DNA from: Pedobacter sp. AK013
GTDB lineage: Bacteria; Bacteroidota; Bacteroidia; Sphingobacteriales; Sphingobacteriaceae
Direction of reading: 5' to 3'
NCBI RefSeq assembly: GCF_014205835.1
Contig: NZ_JACHCQ010000006.1
Span: forward strand, 124,001 to 188,000
Length of the DNA: 64,000 nt
Shown here: positions 1-8,607 of the stretch, piece after piece
How the letters are laid out: every line of letters begins with the position of its first letter
How positions within the stretch are numbered: position 1 is the first letter of the stretch
Program-made: the position numbers and the translations under genes
The notes under the pieces: model-generated
What the model saw: the letters and a program-made list of their open reading frames with translations, nothing else
Databases searched by the model: none
Told to the model about the DNA's origin: nothing

Positions 1-804
1 TTGGCAATGACCTTATACGGCGACCTTGATGTATCGATTATTGATGAATTACCTGCGGGTAGAAAACCCATAGAAACCAAACACCTTTTTGAAGGCCAAC
101 GCCTTCGGATGTTCGGTTTTATGAAGCAGGAAATCGCCAAAGGCAGGCAGGTTTATATTGTTTATCCTTTAATTAAGGAAAGTGAAAAATTAGATCTTTT
201 ACACCTCGAAGCTGGAATTGAGCAGCTGAGCTATCAGTTTCCAAGACCCGACTATCAAATGAGTATTGTGCATGGAAAAATGCCTAATGCTGATAAACAG
301 TTCGAAATGCAACAGTTTATTGATGGTAAAAGCCAGATTATGGTGGCTACAACCGTAATAGAGGTAGGTGTAAATGTGCCTAATGCTTCTGTAATGGTAA
401 TTGAAAATGCTGAACGTTTTGGGCTTTCGCAACTACACCAGTTGCGCGGCAGGGTAGGCCGTGGTGCGGAGCAGTCTTTCTGCATATTAATGAGCGGGAA
501 TAAATTGAGTAGGGAAGGCAAAATTCGTTTAGAAACAATGGTAAGAACAAACAATGGCTTCGAAATCTCTGAGATCGATCTACAGCTTCGCGGTCCTGGC
601 GATATTACCGGAACACAGCAAAGTGGTGTACTGGATTTGAAACTAGCCGACCTGGCTAAAGATCAGGTTATTTTGTCTGAAGCACGTAATACCGTAATTG
701 AACTTTTTGAGAACGATCCACAACTTGTAAAACCCGAAAACGCAACCTTAAAAACTTATCTGCAAAAATTAGAAAGAGGGATTTCTTTTGATAAGATAAG
801 CTAG
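1..804 (+). CDS. recG: ATP-dependent DNA helicase RecG, C-terminal part (partial)
   Basis: This is the last 267 residues of RecG, the superfamily 2 helicase that remodels stalled replication forks and branched DNA. The reading frame is open at the first base, so the N-terminal wedge domain and helicase motifs I-III lie outside the window. Visible features are LAMTLYGDLDVSIIDELP at the start, ATTVIEVGVNVPNA (motif V) and LHQLRGRVGRG (motif VI), which are typical of RecG and its relative Mfd. The C-terminal stretch with LRGPGDITGTQQSG is RecG-specific and separates it from Mfd. The TTG at base 1 is an artefact of the window edge and not a start. It ends before a long non-coding gap, so it is the last gene of its transcript. 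Confidence 0.96.
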   Translation: MAMTLYGDLDVSIIDELPAGRKPIETKHLFEGQRLRMFGFMKQEIAKGRQVYIVYPLIKESEKLDLLHLEAGIEQLSYQFPRPDYQMSIVHGKMPNADKQFEMQQFIDGKSQIMVATTVIEVGVNVPNASVMVIENAERFGLSQLHQLRGRVGRGAEQSFCILMSGNKLSREGKIRLETMVRTNNGFEISEIDLQLRGPGDITGTQQSGVLDLKLADLAKDQVILSEARNTVIELFENDPQLVKPENATLKTYLQKLERGISFDKIS

Positions 805-1250
805 CTCACCAATTCCTCAAATTTTTCTGGTTATTTGCAATAATATTTAACAGTGTATTATTTGTTCTACTTTGTGTAGTTTTGTAATCGTTTTTTTACG
901 AGTCAACCCCTTATAATTATTATTTTGCCCCCTTTTTTTAAGCCCTAATATCCCTATCTTGCGTTTAACCAAGTATGAACTGTTTAGTCGACAAGTCTAA
1001 ATAAGGGTACACCCTATTGAGTAGTTTTTATTAACCTTAAGTAGTTTGTTTATCAGATAAGGGAATTCATAATGGTTAACAGCGATTTATTGATCAATAA
1101 AGTAGAAGATAATAATTTTCTTAGAGAGATTGATGTCTGTAATTGAATCAATAGATCAAGTTTTAATAATGCAAATATTGACAGTTCATGATTACTCATG
1201 AGTATTAAATTGTATTACAATAAATATCTAACCAAAATAAATTGAAAACT
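805..1250. other. Long non-coding upstream region of the SusC gene
   Basis: About 445 bases without a convincing gene. It is AT-rich and must hold the 3' end of recG and the promoter and leader of the SusC/SusD operon. A perfect match to the Bacteroidota -7 box (TAGTTTTG) lies at 877-884, which would give a leader of roughly 360 bases. No TTG is at the expected -33 spacing, so the promoter is only tentative. No sigma/anti-sigma pair, regulator or tRNA is visible here. Confidence 0.5.
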
Positions 1251-4200
1251 ATGAAAAAAAATCTATTGAGGACTTTTGCCAGAAGTAGCATGTTTCTTGT
1301 TTGCGGTGGTTGTCTCGTTTTTTCTCCACTTGCCGGCATGTCTGCCAAAGCATCATTGAACGAAAAAGAACCCTTTGATTTTTACAGACCTCCGCTTGAG
1401 GATATTATTGTGAAGGGACAGGTTACCGATGCTAAAGGACCGATTCCCGGAGTAAGTGTTAAATTAAAAGGAGGTGCTGCAACTACCGTAACAGATGCTT
1501 CCGGAAAATTTAGCATAAAAGTACCCGAAGATGCTACTTTAGTATTTACCTATGTAGGTTATGTGGATCAAGAGATTCAGGTAAAAAACCAAACCAATAT
1601 TAATGTCCGTTTATTAGAAAACAACCAAAACTTATCTGAAGTAGTAGTAGTAGGGTATGGAACCCAAAAGAAAGCAGTTGTATCCGGTGCTGTAGCATCG
1701 GTTAAAGGTACAGAGCTGGCCAAGTCATCTTCAGTAAATTTAACCAATTCATTGGCTGGTCGGTTGCCTGGCGTTACGGCACTGCAAGGAAGCGGAGAGC
1801 CGGGATACGATGGCTCCACGATCCGGATTCGCGGTATAAATTCGCTTGGTAATAATAATGCCTTAATTGTAATCGATGGAATACCTAACCGAGCAGGCGG
1901 GATCGAGCGGCTAAACCCGAACGACATAGAAAGTGTATCGGTGCTAAAGGATGCCTCTGCAGCTATTTATGGCTCGCAGGCTGCAAATGGAGTAATCCTC
2001 ATCACTACTAAATTAGGAAAATCGGGGAAACCACAATTTTCTTACGATTTTAGTTATGGGCTACAACAGCCTACGCGCATACCTAAAATGGCCAATTCCA
2101 CTCAATATGCTGAGATTTTAAATGAACTGAATATTTTCGGCTCTGATCTTAGTCCGAATGAATGGTCGGCAGCGTGGAATAGTTTCAAAACAACAGGGAC
2201 TTATTTATCTAGCGGCGGTAAAACGATTAATGCAGCTTACAAACCAGATGAAATCCGGAAATTCGGCGATGGCTCAGATCCTTTAAGGTATCCCAATACT
2301 GATTGGTTTAAAACTACTTTCCAAAATTGGTCTCCTCAGCAGAGACATAACGTTCAGATTAATGGAGGGAGTGAAAATGTTAAATATTTGCTTTCACTAG
2401 GCTATCTAAATCAGGATGGTTATTATAAAAATTCTGCCACAGGTTATCAACAGTATGATATGCGTTTTAACCTGGAAGCAAAATTAAGTAAGTATATTAC
2501 TACAACATTGGGCGTAAGTGCGAGAGAGGAAGATCGTAATTTCCCAACGGTTTCAGCGGGTGATATCTTTAGATTCTTAATGAGGGGAAGACCTAACGAG
2601 ATAGCCATATGGCCTAATGGGTTGCCTGGTAGGGATATTGAATATGGTTATAATCCGGTGGTTTCTACTACAGACTTAACTGGAACTAATAAAGATGTTA
2701 GAGATTACTTTCAAACTACAGGTAAAGTAGAAATTAAAATTCCTGGTGTTGATGGATTAAAGGTAACTGGTACAGCTGCAATAGATAAATATTCGGGCAG
2801 GCAAAAAAACTGGCAATTGCCCTGGACACTTTACGATTGGGACAAGAAAACGTTTGCAGCCGATGGTGTAACACCAGTGCTTGCAGGTACGGTGCGCTCT
2901 CAATACACCGATCCAAGGCTTAGGGAAACCGCAGGTGGACAATTGGCCATAAACTTGACCGGAATGGTTAACTATGATAAAAAGATTAGCGATCATACTA
3001 TTGGTTTAATGGCCGGTGTAACACGCGAAACGGTTAACAATGACGGTTTTACTGCGTTTAGAAGATACTTTATATCATCATCCGTTCAAGAATTACTTGC
3101 AGGTGATGAAAGAGAGCAATCACTAGGCAATAATCCTGGTGATCCGAATAATTTATTTAAAAGAGCACGGTTAAGCTATTTTGGTAGGGCGGGCTACAAT
3201 TATAAAGAAAAATACCTTGCCGAATTTTTGTGGAGGGTAGATGGATCTTATATCTTTCCAACGGATAGACGTTTTGGTTTCTTCCCAGGGGTATCAGTAG
3301 GTTGGCGCTTATCTGAAGAACCGTTTTTTAAAGACAATGTTAAATTCGTCAACAACTTGAAGCTAAGGGCCTCGTGGGGCCAAATGGGAGCTGAAGCCTA
3401 TTTCGGAGATGCTTTGCAAGAATATCAATACCTCAGTTTGATGAACTTTGGTACTTATACCTTTAATGATCTGGTAACCAAAACCTTAACTGAAGGTAAG
3501 GTGCCCAATTTTGATTTTGGATGGGAAGTAGCAAATAATACCAATATTGGTTTAGATGCATCCTTTTTAAATAATAAATTGTCGTTAGAGTTCGATTACT
3601 TCTATAATAAGCGTACAAATATTCTGATTAGCAGAGGTAGCTCAGTGCCTGAAAGCTCTGGCATTACCGATCGCTTACCTCCTGTTAACTTAGGGAAAGT
3701 AAACAACAAAGGTTTCGAATTTAAATTAAGTTATAACGACCAGGTTGGCGATTTAAATTTTGGTGTGAGTGTAAACGGTGGCTATGCCAAGAATAAAATC
3801 ATCTTCTGGGATGAAACCCCAGGTGCTCCAGAATGGCAGCGTTCTACAGGTAGGGTGACCAGTTCGTGGTTGGTTTACGATTATGATGGTGTTTTTAAAG
3901 ATCAGGCAGAAATTAGCGCCAATAAACTTAATTATAGTGCGCTTACCAATAACCTGCGTCCCGGTGATATGAAATTTAAAGATATTAACGGCGATGGTAA
4001 AATTAATGCGGATGATAAAATACGTTTAGATAAAAATGGTACACCAACCTTTACAGGTGGTGTAAATTTTAATGTTCAGTATAAAGGATTTGACTTATCA
4101 GTGCTTATTCAAGGAGCAACCGGTGGAATGCAGATCGTTGGTCTAACAGAATCGGGAGATATTGGTAACTTCTTGGAGTGGTCGTACCTGAACCGCTGGA

Positions 4201-4523
4201 GTATCGATAATCCGAATTCGGTAAACCCGCGCTTATCAAACAGGGGTGCTACCTATTATACGGATAGCAATAATGCATTAAACAATACCTATTGGTTAAG
4301 AAGCAATAACTACATCAGGCTTAAGAATGTAGAGCTAGGTTATACATTACCAACTACTTGGGTTGAAAAAGTTGGGTTAAATAGTGTAAGGGTTTATGCA
4401 AATGGCCTCAATTTGGCTACGCTTGATAAAATCAAGATATGGGATCCTGAATCTACCAATACAAGTGGACAATACTATCCGCAAGCTAGGGTAATTAATA
4501 TGGGTATTAAAGCCACTTTTTAA
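1251..4523 (+). CDS. SusC/RagA family TonB-linked outer membrane receptor
   Basis: A 22-stranded outer membrane beta-barrel of the SusC/RagA family, which imports oligosaccharides or peptides with a SusD lipoprotein lid and TonB energy. A signal peptide (MKKNLLRTFARSSMFL...) is followed by a carboxypeptidase-D-like domain (about residues 50-120, VKGQVTDAKGPIPGVSVKLKG). Then come the VVVVGYGTQKK TonB-box region, a plug domain (ALIVIDGIPNRAG, IESVSVLKDASAAIYG) and a long barrel ending in ...INMGIKATF. The ATG at 1251 is preferred to an in-frame TTG at 1242. The product is 1090 aa, normal for the family. The next gene is its SusD partner. No glycoside hydrolase, sulfatase or peptidase is adjacent, so the substrate cannot be inferred. 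Confidence 0.96.
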   Translation: MKKNLLRTFARSSMFLVCGGCLVFSPLAGMSAKASLNEKEPFDFYRPPLEDIIVKGQVTDAKGPIPGVSVKLKGGAATTVTDASGKFSIKVPEDATLVFTYVGYVDQEIQVKNQTNINVRLLENNQNLSEVVVVGYGTQKKAVVSGAVASVKGTELAKSSSVNLTNSLAGRLPGVTALQGSGEPGYDGSTIRIRGINSLGNNNALIVIDGIPNRAGGIERLNPNDIESVSVLKDASAAIYGSQAANGVILITTKLGKSGKPQFSYDFSYGLQQPTRIPKMANSTQYAEILNELNIFGSDLSPNEWSAAWNSFKTTGTYLSSGGKTINAAYKPDEIRKFGDGSDPLRYPNTDWFKTTFQNWSPQQRHNVQINGGSENVKYLLSLGYLNQDGYYKNSATGYQQYDMRFNLEAKLSKYITTTLGVSAREEDRNFPTVSAGDIFRFLMRGRPNEIAIWPNGLPGRDIEYGYNPVVSTTDLTGTNKDVRDYFQTTGKVEIKIPGVDGLKVTGTAAIDKYSGRQKNWQLPWTLYDWDKKTFAADGVTPVLAGTVRSQYTDPRLRETAGGQLAINLTGMVNYDKKISDHTIGLMAGVTRETVNNDGFTAFRRYFISSSVQELLAGDEREQSLGNNPGDPNNLFKRARLSYFGRAGYNYKEKYLAEFLWRVDGSYIFPTDRRFGFFPGVSVGWRLSEEPFFKDNVKFVNNLKLRASWGQMGAEAYFGDALQEYQYLSLMNFGTYTFNDLVTKTLTEGKVPNFDFGWEVANNTNIGLDASFLNNKLSLEFDYFYNKRTNILISRGSSVPESSGITDRLPPVNLGKVNNKGFEFKLSYNDQVGDLNFGVSVNGGYAKNKIIFWDETPGAPEWQRSTGRVTSSWLVYDYDGVFKDQAEISANKLNYSALTNNLRPGDMKFKDINGDGKINADDKIRLDKNGTPTFTGGVNFNVQYKGFDLSVLIQGATGGMQIVGLTESGDIGNFLEWSYLNRWSIDNPNSVNPRLSNRGATYYTDSNNALNNTYWLRSNNYIRLKNVELGYTLPTTWVEKVGLNSVRVYANGLNLATLDKIKIWDPESTNTSGQYYPQARVINMGIKATF

Positions 4524-4558
4524 CAATGTATAGCTGTTTATCAATTACAAAGAAGAAT

Positions 4559-6436
4559 ATGAAAACAATAATTCAAAATAGAAATTTATATCTATTGGTT
4601 CTTATTACCTTTTTTGCATTTGCGTGTAAAAAGGATTTTTTGAACGTAGAATCACCTGGCCAGGTACCTGCCGAATCGGTATGGAAAGATCCTGCAACTG
4701 CGCAGGCATTTGTGAACGATATCTATAACGGATTGGGTAACGGCGGCTTTTCTGAACAGATGTTAGCATCAGTTTCTGACGAAGCTTTGTTTACGCATCC
4801 TACCCGTGGAATAGATCTTGTTAATAATGCTACCATTAACCCTTCAACACTTGGTTGGGTAGACGATACCTGGGCTTATAAACAAATGTATAACCGCATC
4901 CGGGCCTGCAACATTACCATTGAGAAAATAACCAGCGGTGATAATTCACTTACCAGCCAGGCGTTAAAAGATCAATTGCTGGGTGAAGCCTATTTTTTGA
5001 GAGCTTATTTTTATCAACAACTGGTACGCTATTATGGTGCTGTACCTATTATTACAAAAATTTATGTGTTAGATGATAATTATAATGCAAAGCGCAATAC
5101 CTATGAGGAGTGTGTAAACTTTATTCTAAAAGATTGCGATGAGGCCAATAGATTATTAACCGGCAAAACCATGGAAAAGGGGCGTACTACTGCACTTGCG
5201 GCCTTAGCATTAAAATCGAGAGTATTGATTTATGCAGCAAGCGATTTGCATGACAGGGCCAAACTTACAGCAAAAGTTAGTGGAATCGCCGCTCAAAAAT
5301 TAGATTTCTTAAGTTATGCAAGTGGCAATCAGGCAGATCGGTATAGATTAGCCCAAACAGCAGCAAAAGCAGTTATGGATTTAAGTAAAGGCTATAAACT
5401 CGATCTTACGGCACCAGCTACTTCAGCCGATGGTCAGTTAAATTATAAAAGCATTGCCATGGGCGGAGCCAGTAAAGCGCCTGGTGTAGATGCTACTGCC
5501 GCTTCAGAATTAATTTTTGCACGTTATTTCATAGTTCAGAATAATATTAAGCATGCACAGCAAAATGGTCCGAACGGTTACCATAACTGGGCGGGCAACA
5601 CACCTATAGGTTTATTGGTTGATGATTATGAGATGAAAGATGGCTCTAAGTTTAGTTGGACAAACCCGGCACAAAAAGCTGAGCCTTATCAAAATCGAGA
5701 TCCACGCTTTTACGCCACTGTTTTATATGATGGTGCCGGTTGGAAACCACGCGATAAAGCTTCGGGTAACGTTGATCCGGCCAGCCAAATCCAAACCGGA
5801 GTATATGACTTATTGGATGATAAAAGCAATAAGTTTGATTTCAAAGGTTTGGATACCAGAGCGAGTTCTATCGAAAACTGGAACGGCAGCTGGACAGGCT
5901 ATTACTACCATAAATTTATCGATCCAGACCCAACTATTGTAGATGCCTCGATGTCGCAAAATGTGCCTTGGCCTTTCTTTAGATATACCGAAGCGGTATT
6001 TAATTATATTGAAGCGAGTATTGAGCTTGGCGAATTGGGCAATGCTACAAACTGGTTAAATAAAATCCGTTTCAGGGCAGGTATGCCTGCGGTTACTGCA
6101 ACAGATCAGGCTGGCCTTAGAGAGGTTTACCGTCACGAACGCCGCATAGAAATGGCTTACGAAGAACAACGCTATCATGATACCCGCAGGTGGTTAATCG
6201 CCAGCGAAACATTGGGCAGAAAAATCACTTATATTAAGGTTACCGGTAAATTTAAACCAGGCAAAACGATGTCTGCCCCTTATCATTACGACAATACCAT
6301 TTACGATTATACCTATAGTCCGGTAGAGGAAAATGCACAAGAAAGCAGAAGTTGGGACAATAAACTTTATTTCAGACCATTTAGCCGCGATGAAGTAAAC
6401 AAAAATAATTTGCTGGAACAAAACCCTGGTTACTAA
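4559..6436 (+). CDS. SusD/RagB family nutrient-binding outer membrane lipoprotein
   Basis: The surface lipoprotein partner of the preceding SusC, expected to close over the barrel and bind the substrate. The N-terminus has a lipoprotein signal with lipobox FAFAC followed by KKDFLN. An alpha-helical TPR-like body follows (LLGEAYFLRAYFYQQLVRYYG is a SusD hallmark). The C-terminal RHERRIEMAYEEQRYHDTRRW motif is highly conserved in SusD_RagB. The ATG at 4559 is chosen over one at 4526 because it starts directly at the signal peptide. It lies 35 bases after the SusC stop, so the two are co-transcribed. A strong terminator follows at 6453-6485. The product is 625 aa. Confidence 0.96.
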   Translation: MKTIIQNRNLYLLVLITFFAFACKKDFLNVESPGQVPAESVWKDPATAQAFVNDIYNGLGNGGFSEQMLASVSDEALFTHPTRGIDLVNNATINPSTLGWVDDTWAYKQMYNRIRACNITIEKITSGDNSLTSQALKDQLLGEAYFLRAYFYQQLVRYYGAVPIITKIYVLDDNYNAKRNTYEECVNFILKDCDEANRLLTGKTMEKGRTTALAALALKSRVLIYAASDLHDRAKLTAKVSGIAAQKLDFLSYASGNQADRYRLAQTAAKAVMDLSKGYKLDLTAPATSADGQLNYKSIAMGGASKAPGVDATAASELIFARYFIVQNNIKHAQQNGPNGYHNWAGNTPIGLLVDDYEMKDGSKFSWTNPAQKAEPYQNRDPRFYATVLYDGAGWKPRDKASGNVDPASQIQTGVYDLLDDKSNKFDFKGLDTRASSIENWNGSWTGYYYHKFIDPDPTIVDASMSQNVPWPFFRYTEAVFNYIEASIELGELGNATNWLNKIRFRAGMPAVTATDQAGLREVYRHERRIEMAYEEQRYHDTRRWLIASETLGRKITYIKVTGKFKPGKTMSAPYHYDNTIYDYTYSPVEENAQESRSWDNKLYFRPFSRDEVNKNNLLEQNPGY

Positions 6437-6452
6437 GCTAACCATTCAAGAT

Positions 6453-6485
6453 ACCCGATGGATAATATTATTCATCGGGTTTTTT
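6453..6485 (+). terminator. Rho-independent terminator of the SusC/SusD operon
   Basis: ACCCGATG and CATCGGGT form an 8-bp stem with a 12-base loop, followed by a run of six T. It begins 16 bases after the SusD stop codon. Confidence 0.88.
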
Positions 6486-6588
6486 ATGCAATAATATCTG
6501 GAGCCAGACGATCTGATATTTTTACTTTTAAATAGAGAAAGAAATAACCTTAAACCTTTGGCCATTCCTGTATTTAATTTTCAAAGTG

Positions 6589-6596
6589 TAGTTTTG
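6589..6596 (+). promoter_or_regulatory. Putative -7 promoter box of the MFS transporter gene
   Basis: TAGTTTTG matches the Bacteroidota TAnnTTTG consensus exactly and lies 18 bases before the GTG start. There is no good TTG at the usual 17-23 base spacing, so only half of the promoter is supported. Confidence 0.4.
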
Positions 6597-6613
6597 CAAA
6601 TAAACTTTTTTCT

Positions 6614-7936
6614 GTGGCAGATTCAGTCCCCAATTCGGTTATTACAAAACCAGATCCTTACGCCGCATTGCGCTTTAGGGAGTTCCGCTCTTATTTAGGC
6701 ATGCGTTTTTTCTTCACATTTGCCTATCAAATGCAGGCAGTGGTGCTTGGGATTTATATTTATCATGTAACAAAAGATCCATTGGCCTTAGGGTTTGTAG
6801 GCCTGTGTGAGGCTATTCCTGCGATAGGGATTGCGTTGTACGGAGGTTATGTTGCAGATAAGAGTGAAAAAAGGGGCTTATTGCTCAAAATATTCGGTGG
6901 CGTATTTCTTTGTACCCTCATTATGCTGCTGGTAACATTACCGCAGTTTAACCTTGGGCAGTTCGATATCATTTTTACCCTGTTTAATTTTAAGGTTAAT
7001 CTAATTGCCTTAATTATGTATGTACTCGTATTTGGGATGGGAATATCAAGAGGGTTTTTCGGCCCGGCTACATTCTCATTAATGGCCCAGATTTTACCCA
7101 AAAACCTTTATCCAAATGCAAGTACCTGGAGCAGTTCGAGCTGGCAGATGGCTTCTATTTTAGGACCAGCAATAGGAGGAATGACTTATGGTTTCTTCGG
7201 TATTACCATAACTTATATCGTAATTATTTCTTTTGTATTTATAGCCCTTATCTGTATTTTCTTTTTAAAAGTACATCCTCCCCAGTTTGTGCCCAAAGAA
7301 AATATTAAAGAGAGTTTGCTTAAAGGAATAAATTTTGTGTTTAAAACAAAAATGATGGTCTGGGCAATGAGTTTGGATTTGTTCTCGGTGTTTTTTGGTG
7401 GTGCGGTAGCCATATTGCCCGTGTTTGCAAATGATATACTAAAAGTTGGACCCGAAGGTTTAGGCTTTATGCGGGCCGCTGTTTCTGCAGGATCTGTTTT
7501 TACCATGCTTGCAATGACGCGTTTTTCACCAATGAACAAACCATGGCGAAATTTATTGATCGCCGTAACCGGTTTTGGCCTAAGCATCATCTGCTGGAGT
7601 TTATCTAAAAATTTCTACTTAACACTCTTCTTCCTCTTTTTGGAAGGTTCTTTTGATAGCGTAAGTGTAATCATCAGATCAACTATTATGCAATTGTTAA
7701 CTCCCGATGAAATGCGCGGACGTGTATCGGCTGTAAACAGCATGTTTATTGGGTCGTCAAACGAAATCGGCGCTTTTGAATCGGGCCTCACCGCAAAGTT
7801 AATGCGTACTATCCCATCGGTAGTTTTTGGCGGAACGATGACATTGGCAATTGCTGGAATTACATGGCTAAAAACAAAATCTTTAACCACGTTGAGTTTG
7901 CAGGATATTAATGAGCAGACGACTAAAGTTGTTTAG
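6614..7936 (+). CDS. MFS transporter (MFS_3 / EntS-like)
   Basis: A major facilitator superfamily transporter of 440 aa with about 12 hydrophobic segments in the inner membrane. It resembles the MFS_3/DUF894 branch that includes enterobactin exporter EntS. The N-terminal LRFREFRSYLGMRFFFTFAY and the TPDEMRGRVSAVNSMFIG motif are typical of that branch. The annotated start is GTG at 6614; the next Met is already in the first membrane segment, so GTG is needed to give the cytoplasmic N-terminus. It is transcribed alone, behind the terminator of the SusCD operon. The substrate is unknown; drug or siderophore export is family inference. Confidence 0.85.
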   Translation: MADSVPNSVITKPDPYAALRFREFRSYLGMRFFFTFAYQMQAVVLGIYIYHVTKDPLALGFVGLCEAIPAIGIALYGGYVADKSEKRGLLLKIFGGVFLCTLIMLLVTLPQFNLGQFDIIFTLFNFKVNLIALIMYVLVFGMGISRGFFGPATFSLMAQILPKNLYPNASTWSSSSWQMASILGPAIGGMTYGFFGITITYIVIISFVFIALICIFFLKVHPPQFVPKENIKESLLKGINFVFKTKMMVWAMSLDLFSVFFGGAVAILPVFANDILKVGPEGLGFMRAAVSAGSVFTMLAMTRFSPMNKPWRNLLIAVTGFGLSIICWSLSKNFYLTLFFLFLEGSFDSVSVIIRSTIMQLLTPDEMRGRVSAVNSMFIGSSNEIGAFESGLTAKLMRTIPSVVFGGTMTLAIAGITWLKTKSLTTLSLQDINEQTTKVV

Positions 7937-8373
7937 TTGCTAAAAGAGTTGTCAACTTTAATAACCAGTTTGCTAGAATGTTGACAAGTCTGAAATTCAT
8001 GTTTTAATTACCGATAAACTCTATTTTTTTAAATAATTTGGGCATGCCCCAAGCTGCGCAAGGGTCGAGCTATTCGTTACAATCTTTTTTGAAGAAAAAT
8101 CAAAAAAGGATTTCCATTGCTATCCCTCATGCAAACCCATAGCAATTAAAAAAAATGCAGTTATACGTTTGCCCGGCCACCTAAAACCGATGGCATGGAT
8201 GCCGATTAAGTGCCATTATTTTTTATCGACAGCTATCGGCAGGAGGAACAGCGGGATGGAACCAAACTGAAGAACTATGGATATTGCTTCCCAAAAAATA
8301 GACTTATGCTACTAACAGTATTTATTTTTTTGAGGAATGGAAATGGTCCGAGAGGATACGGACCATGGTAAAA
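7937..8373. repeat. Gene-free convergent gap with dispersed-repeat-like sequence
   Basis: A 437-base gap between convergent genes. The part from about 8037 to 8150 contains a GC-rich block (GGGCATGCCCCAAGCTGCGC, then AAGGGTCG), a poly-T/poly-A hairpin-like block and a pyrimidine-rich block. This resembles, from memory, a family of intergenic repeats common in Pedobacter-like genomes. A second block near 8221-8265 (cgacagctatcggcagga) may belong to another repeat. At 8344-8365 TGGTCCG and CGGACCA form a 7-bp hairpin that may terminate the minus-strand gene at 8374, although its T tract is poor. No coding potential is apparent. Confidence 0.5.
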
Positions 8374-8589
8374 TTAAAATTTCTTATTCTTACCCCAGAT
8401 TAGATAAATAATAGAACCTAAAAAGGGGGCAAGCAGGATAATGATAAACCAAAGTACTTTTACTGTGAAACCCATGCTGTTGTTTCTCGATATATGGTAC
8501 AATGCGGTTAATATTAGGGCCAGCCATAATATGGCTGCAATAATAATGATAATTGCGATCTGGTTGCTTTCTACTTGTGCTATTAACAT
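8374..8589 (-). CDS. PLDc_N domain small membrane protein
   Basis: A 71-aa protein with two hydrophobic segments (about residues 10-33 and 43-65), ending in a short basic tail. The pattern ...ALILTALYHISRN followed by LAPFLGSIIYLIWGK is the phospholipase D-nuclease N-terminal (PLDc_N) domain. That domain occurs alone in many Bacteroidota and Firmicutes as a small integral membrane protein of unknown role. No phospholipase catalytic HKD motif is present, so it is not an enzyme. It starts 18 bases downstream of the ABC exporter stop on the same strand and is probably co-transcribed with it. Confidence 0.82.
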   Translation of the reverse strand: MLIAQVESNQIAIIIIIAAILWLALILTALYHISRNNSMGFTVKVLWFIIILLAPFLGSIIYLIWGKNKKF

Positions 8590-8607
8590 AATAAAGATGT
8601 TGTTCCT

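Noticed and set aside
255..554. Antisense frames within recG
   Set aside because: Codon patterns follow the recG frame on the other strand; shadow of a real gene.
1242..1250. TTG start three codons before the SusC ATG
   Set aside because: The ATG at 1251 starts directly at the signal peptide; TTG starts are rare.
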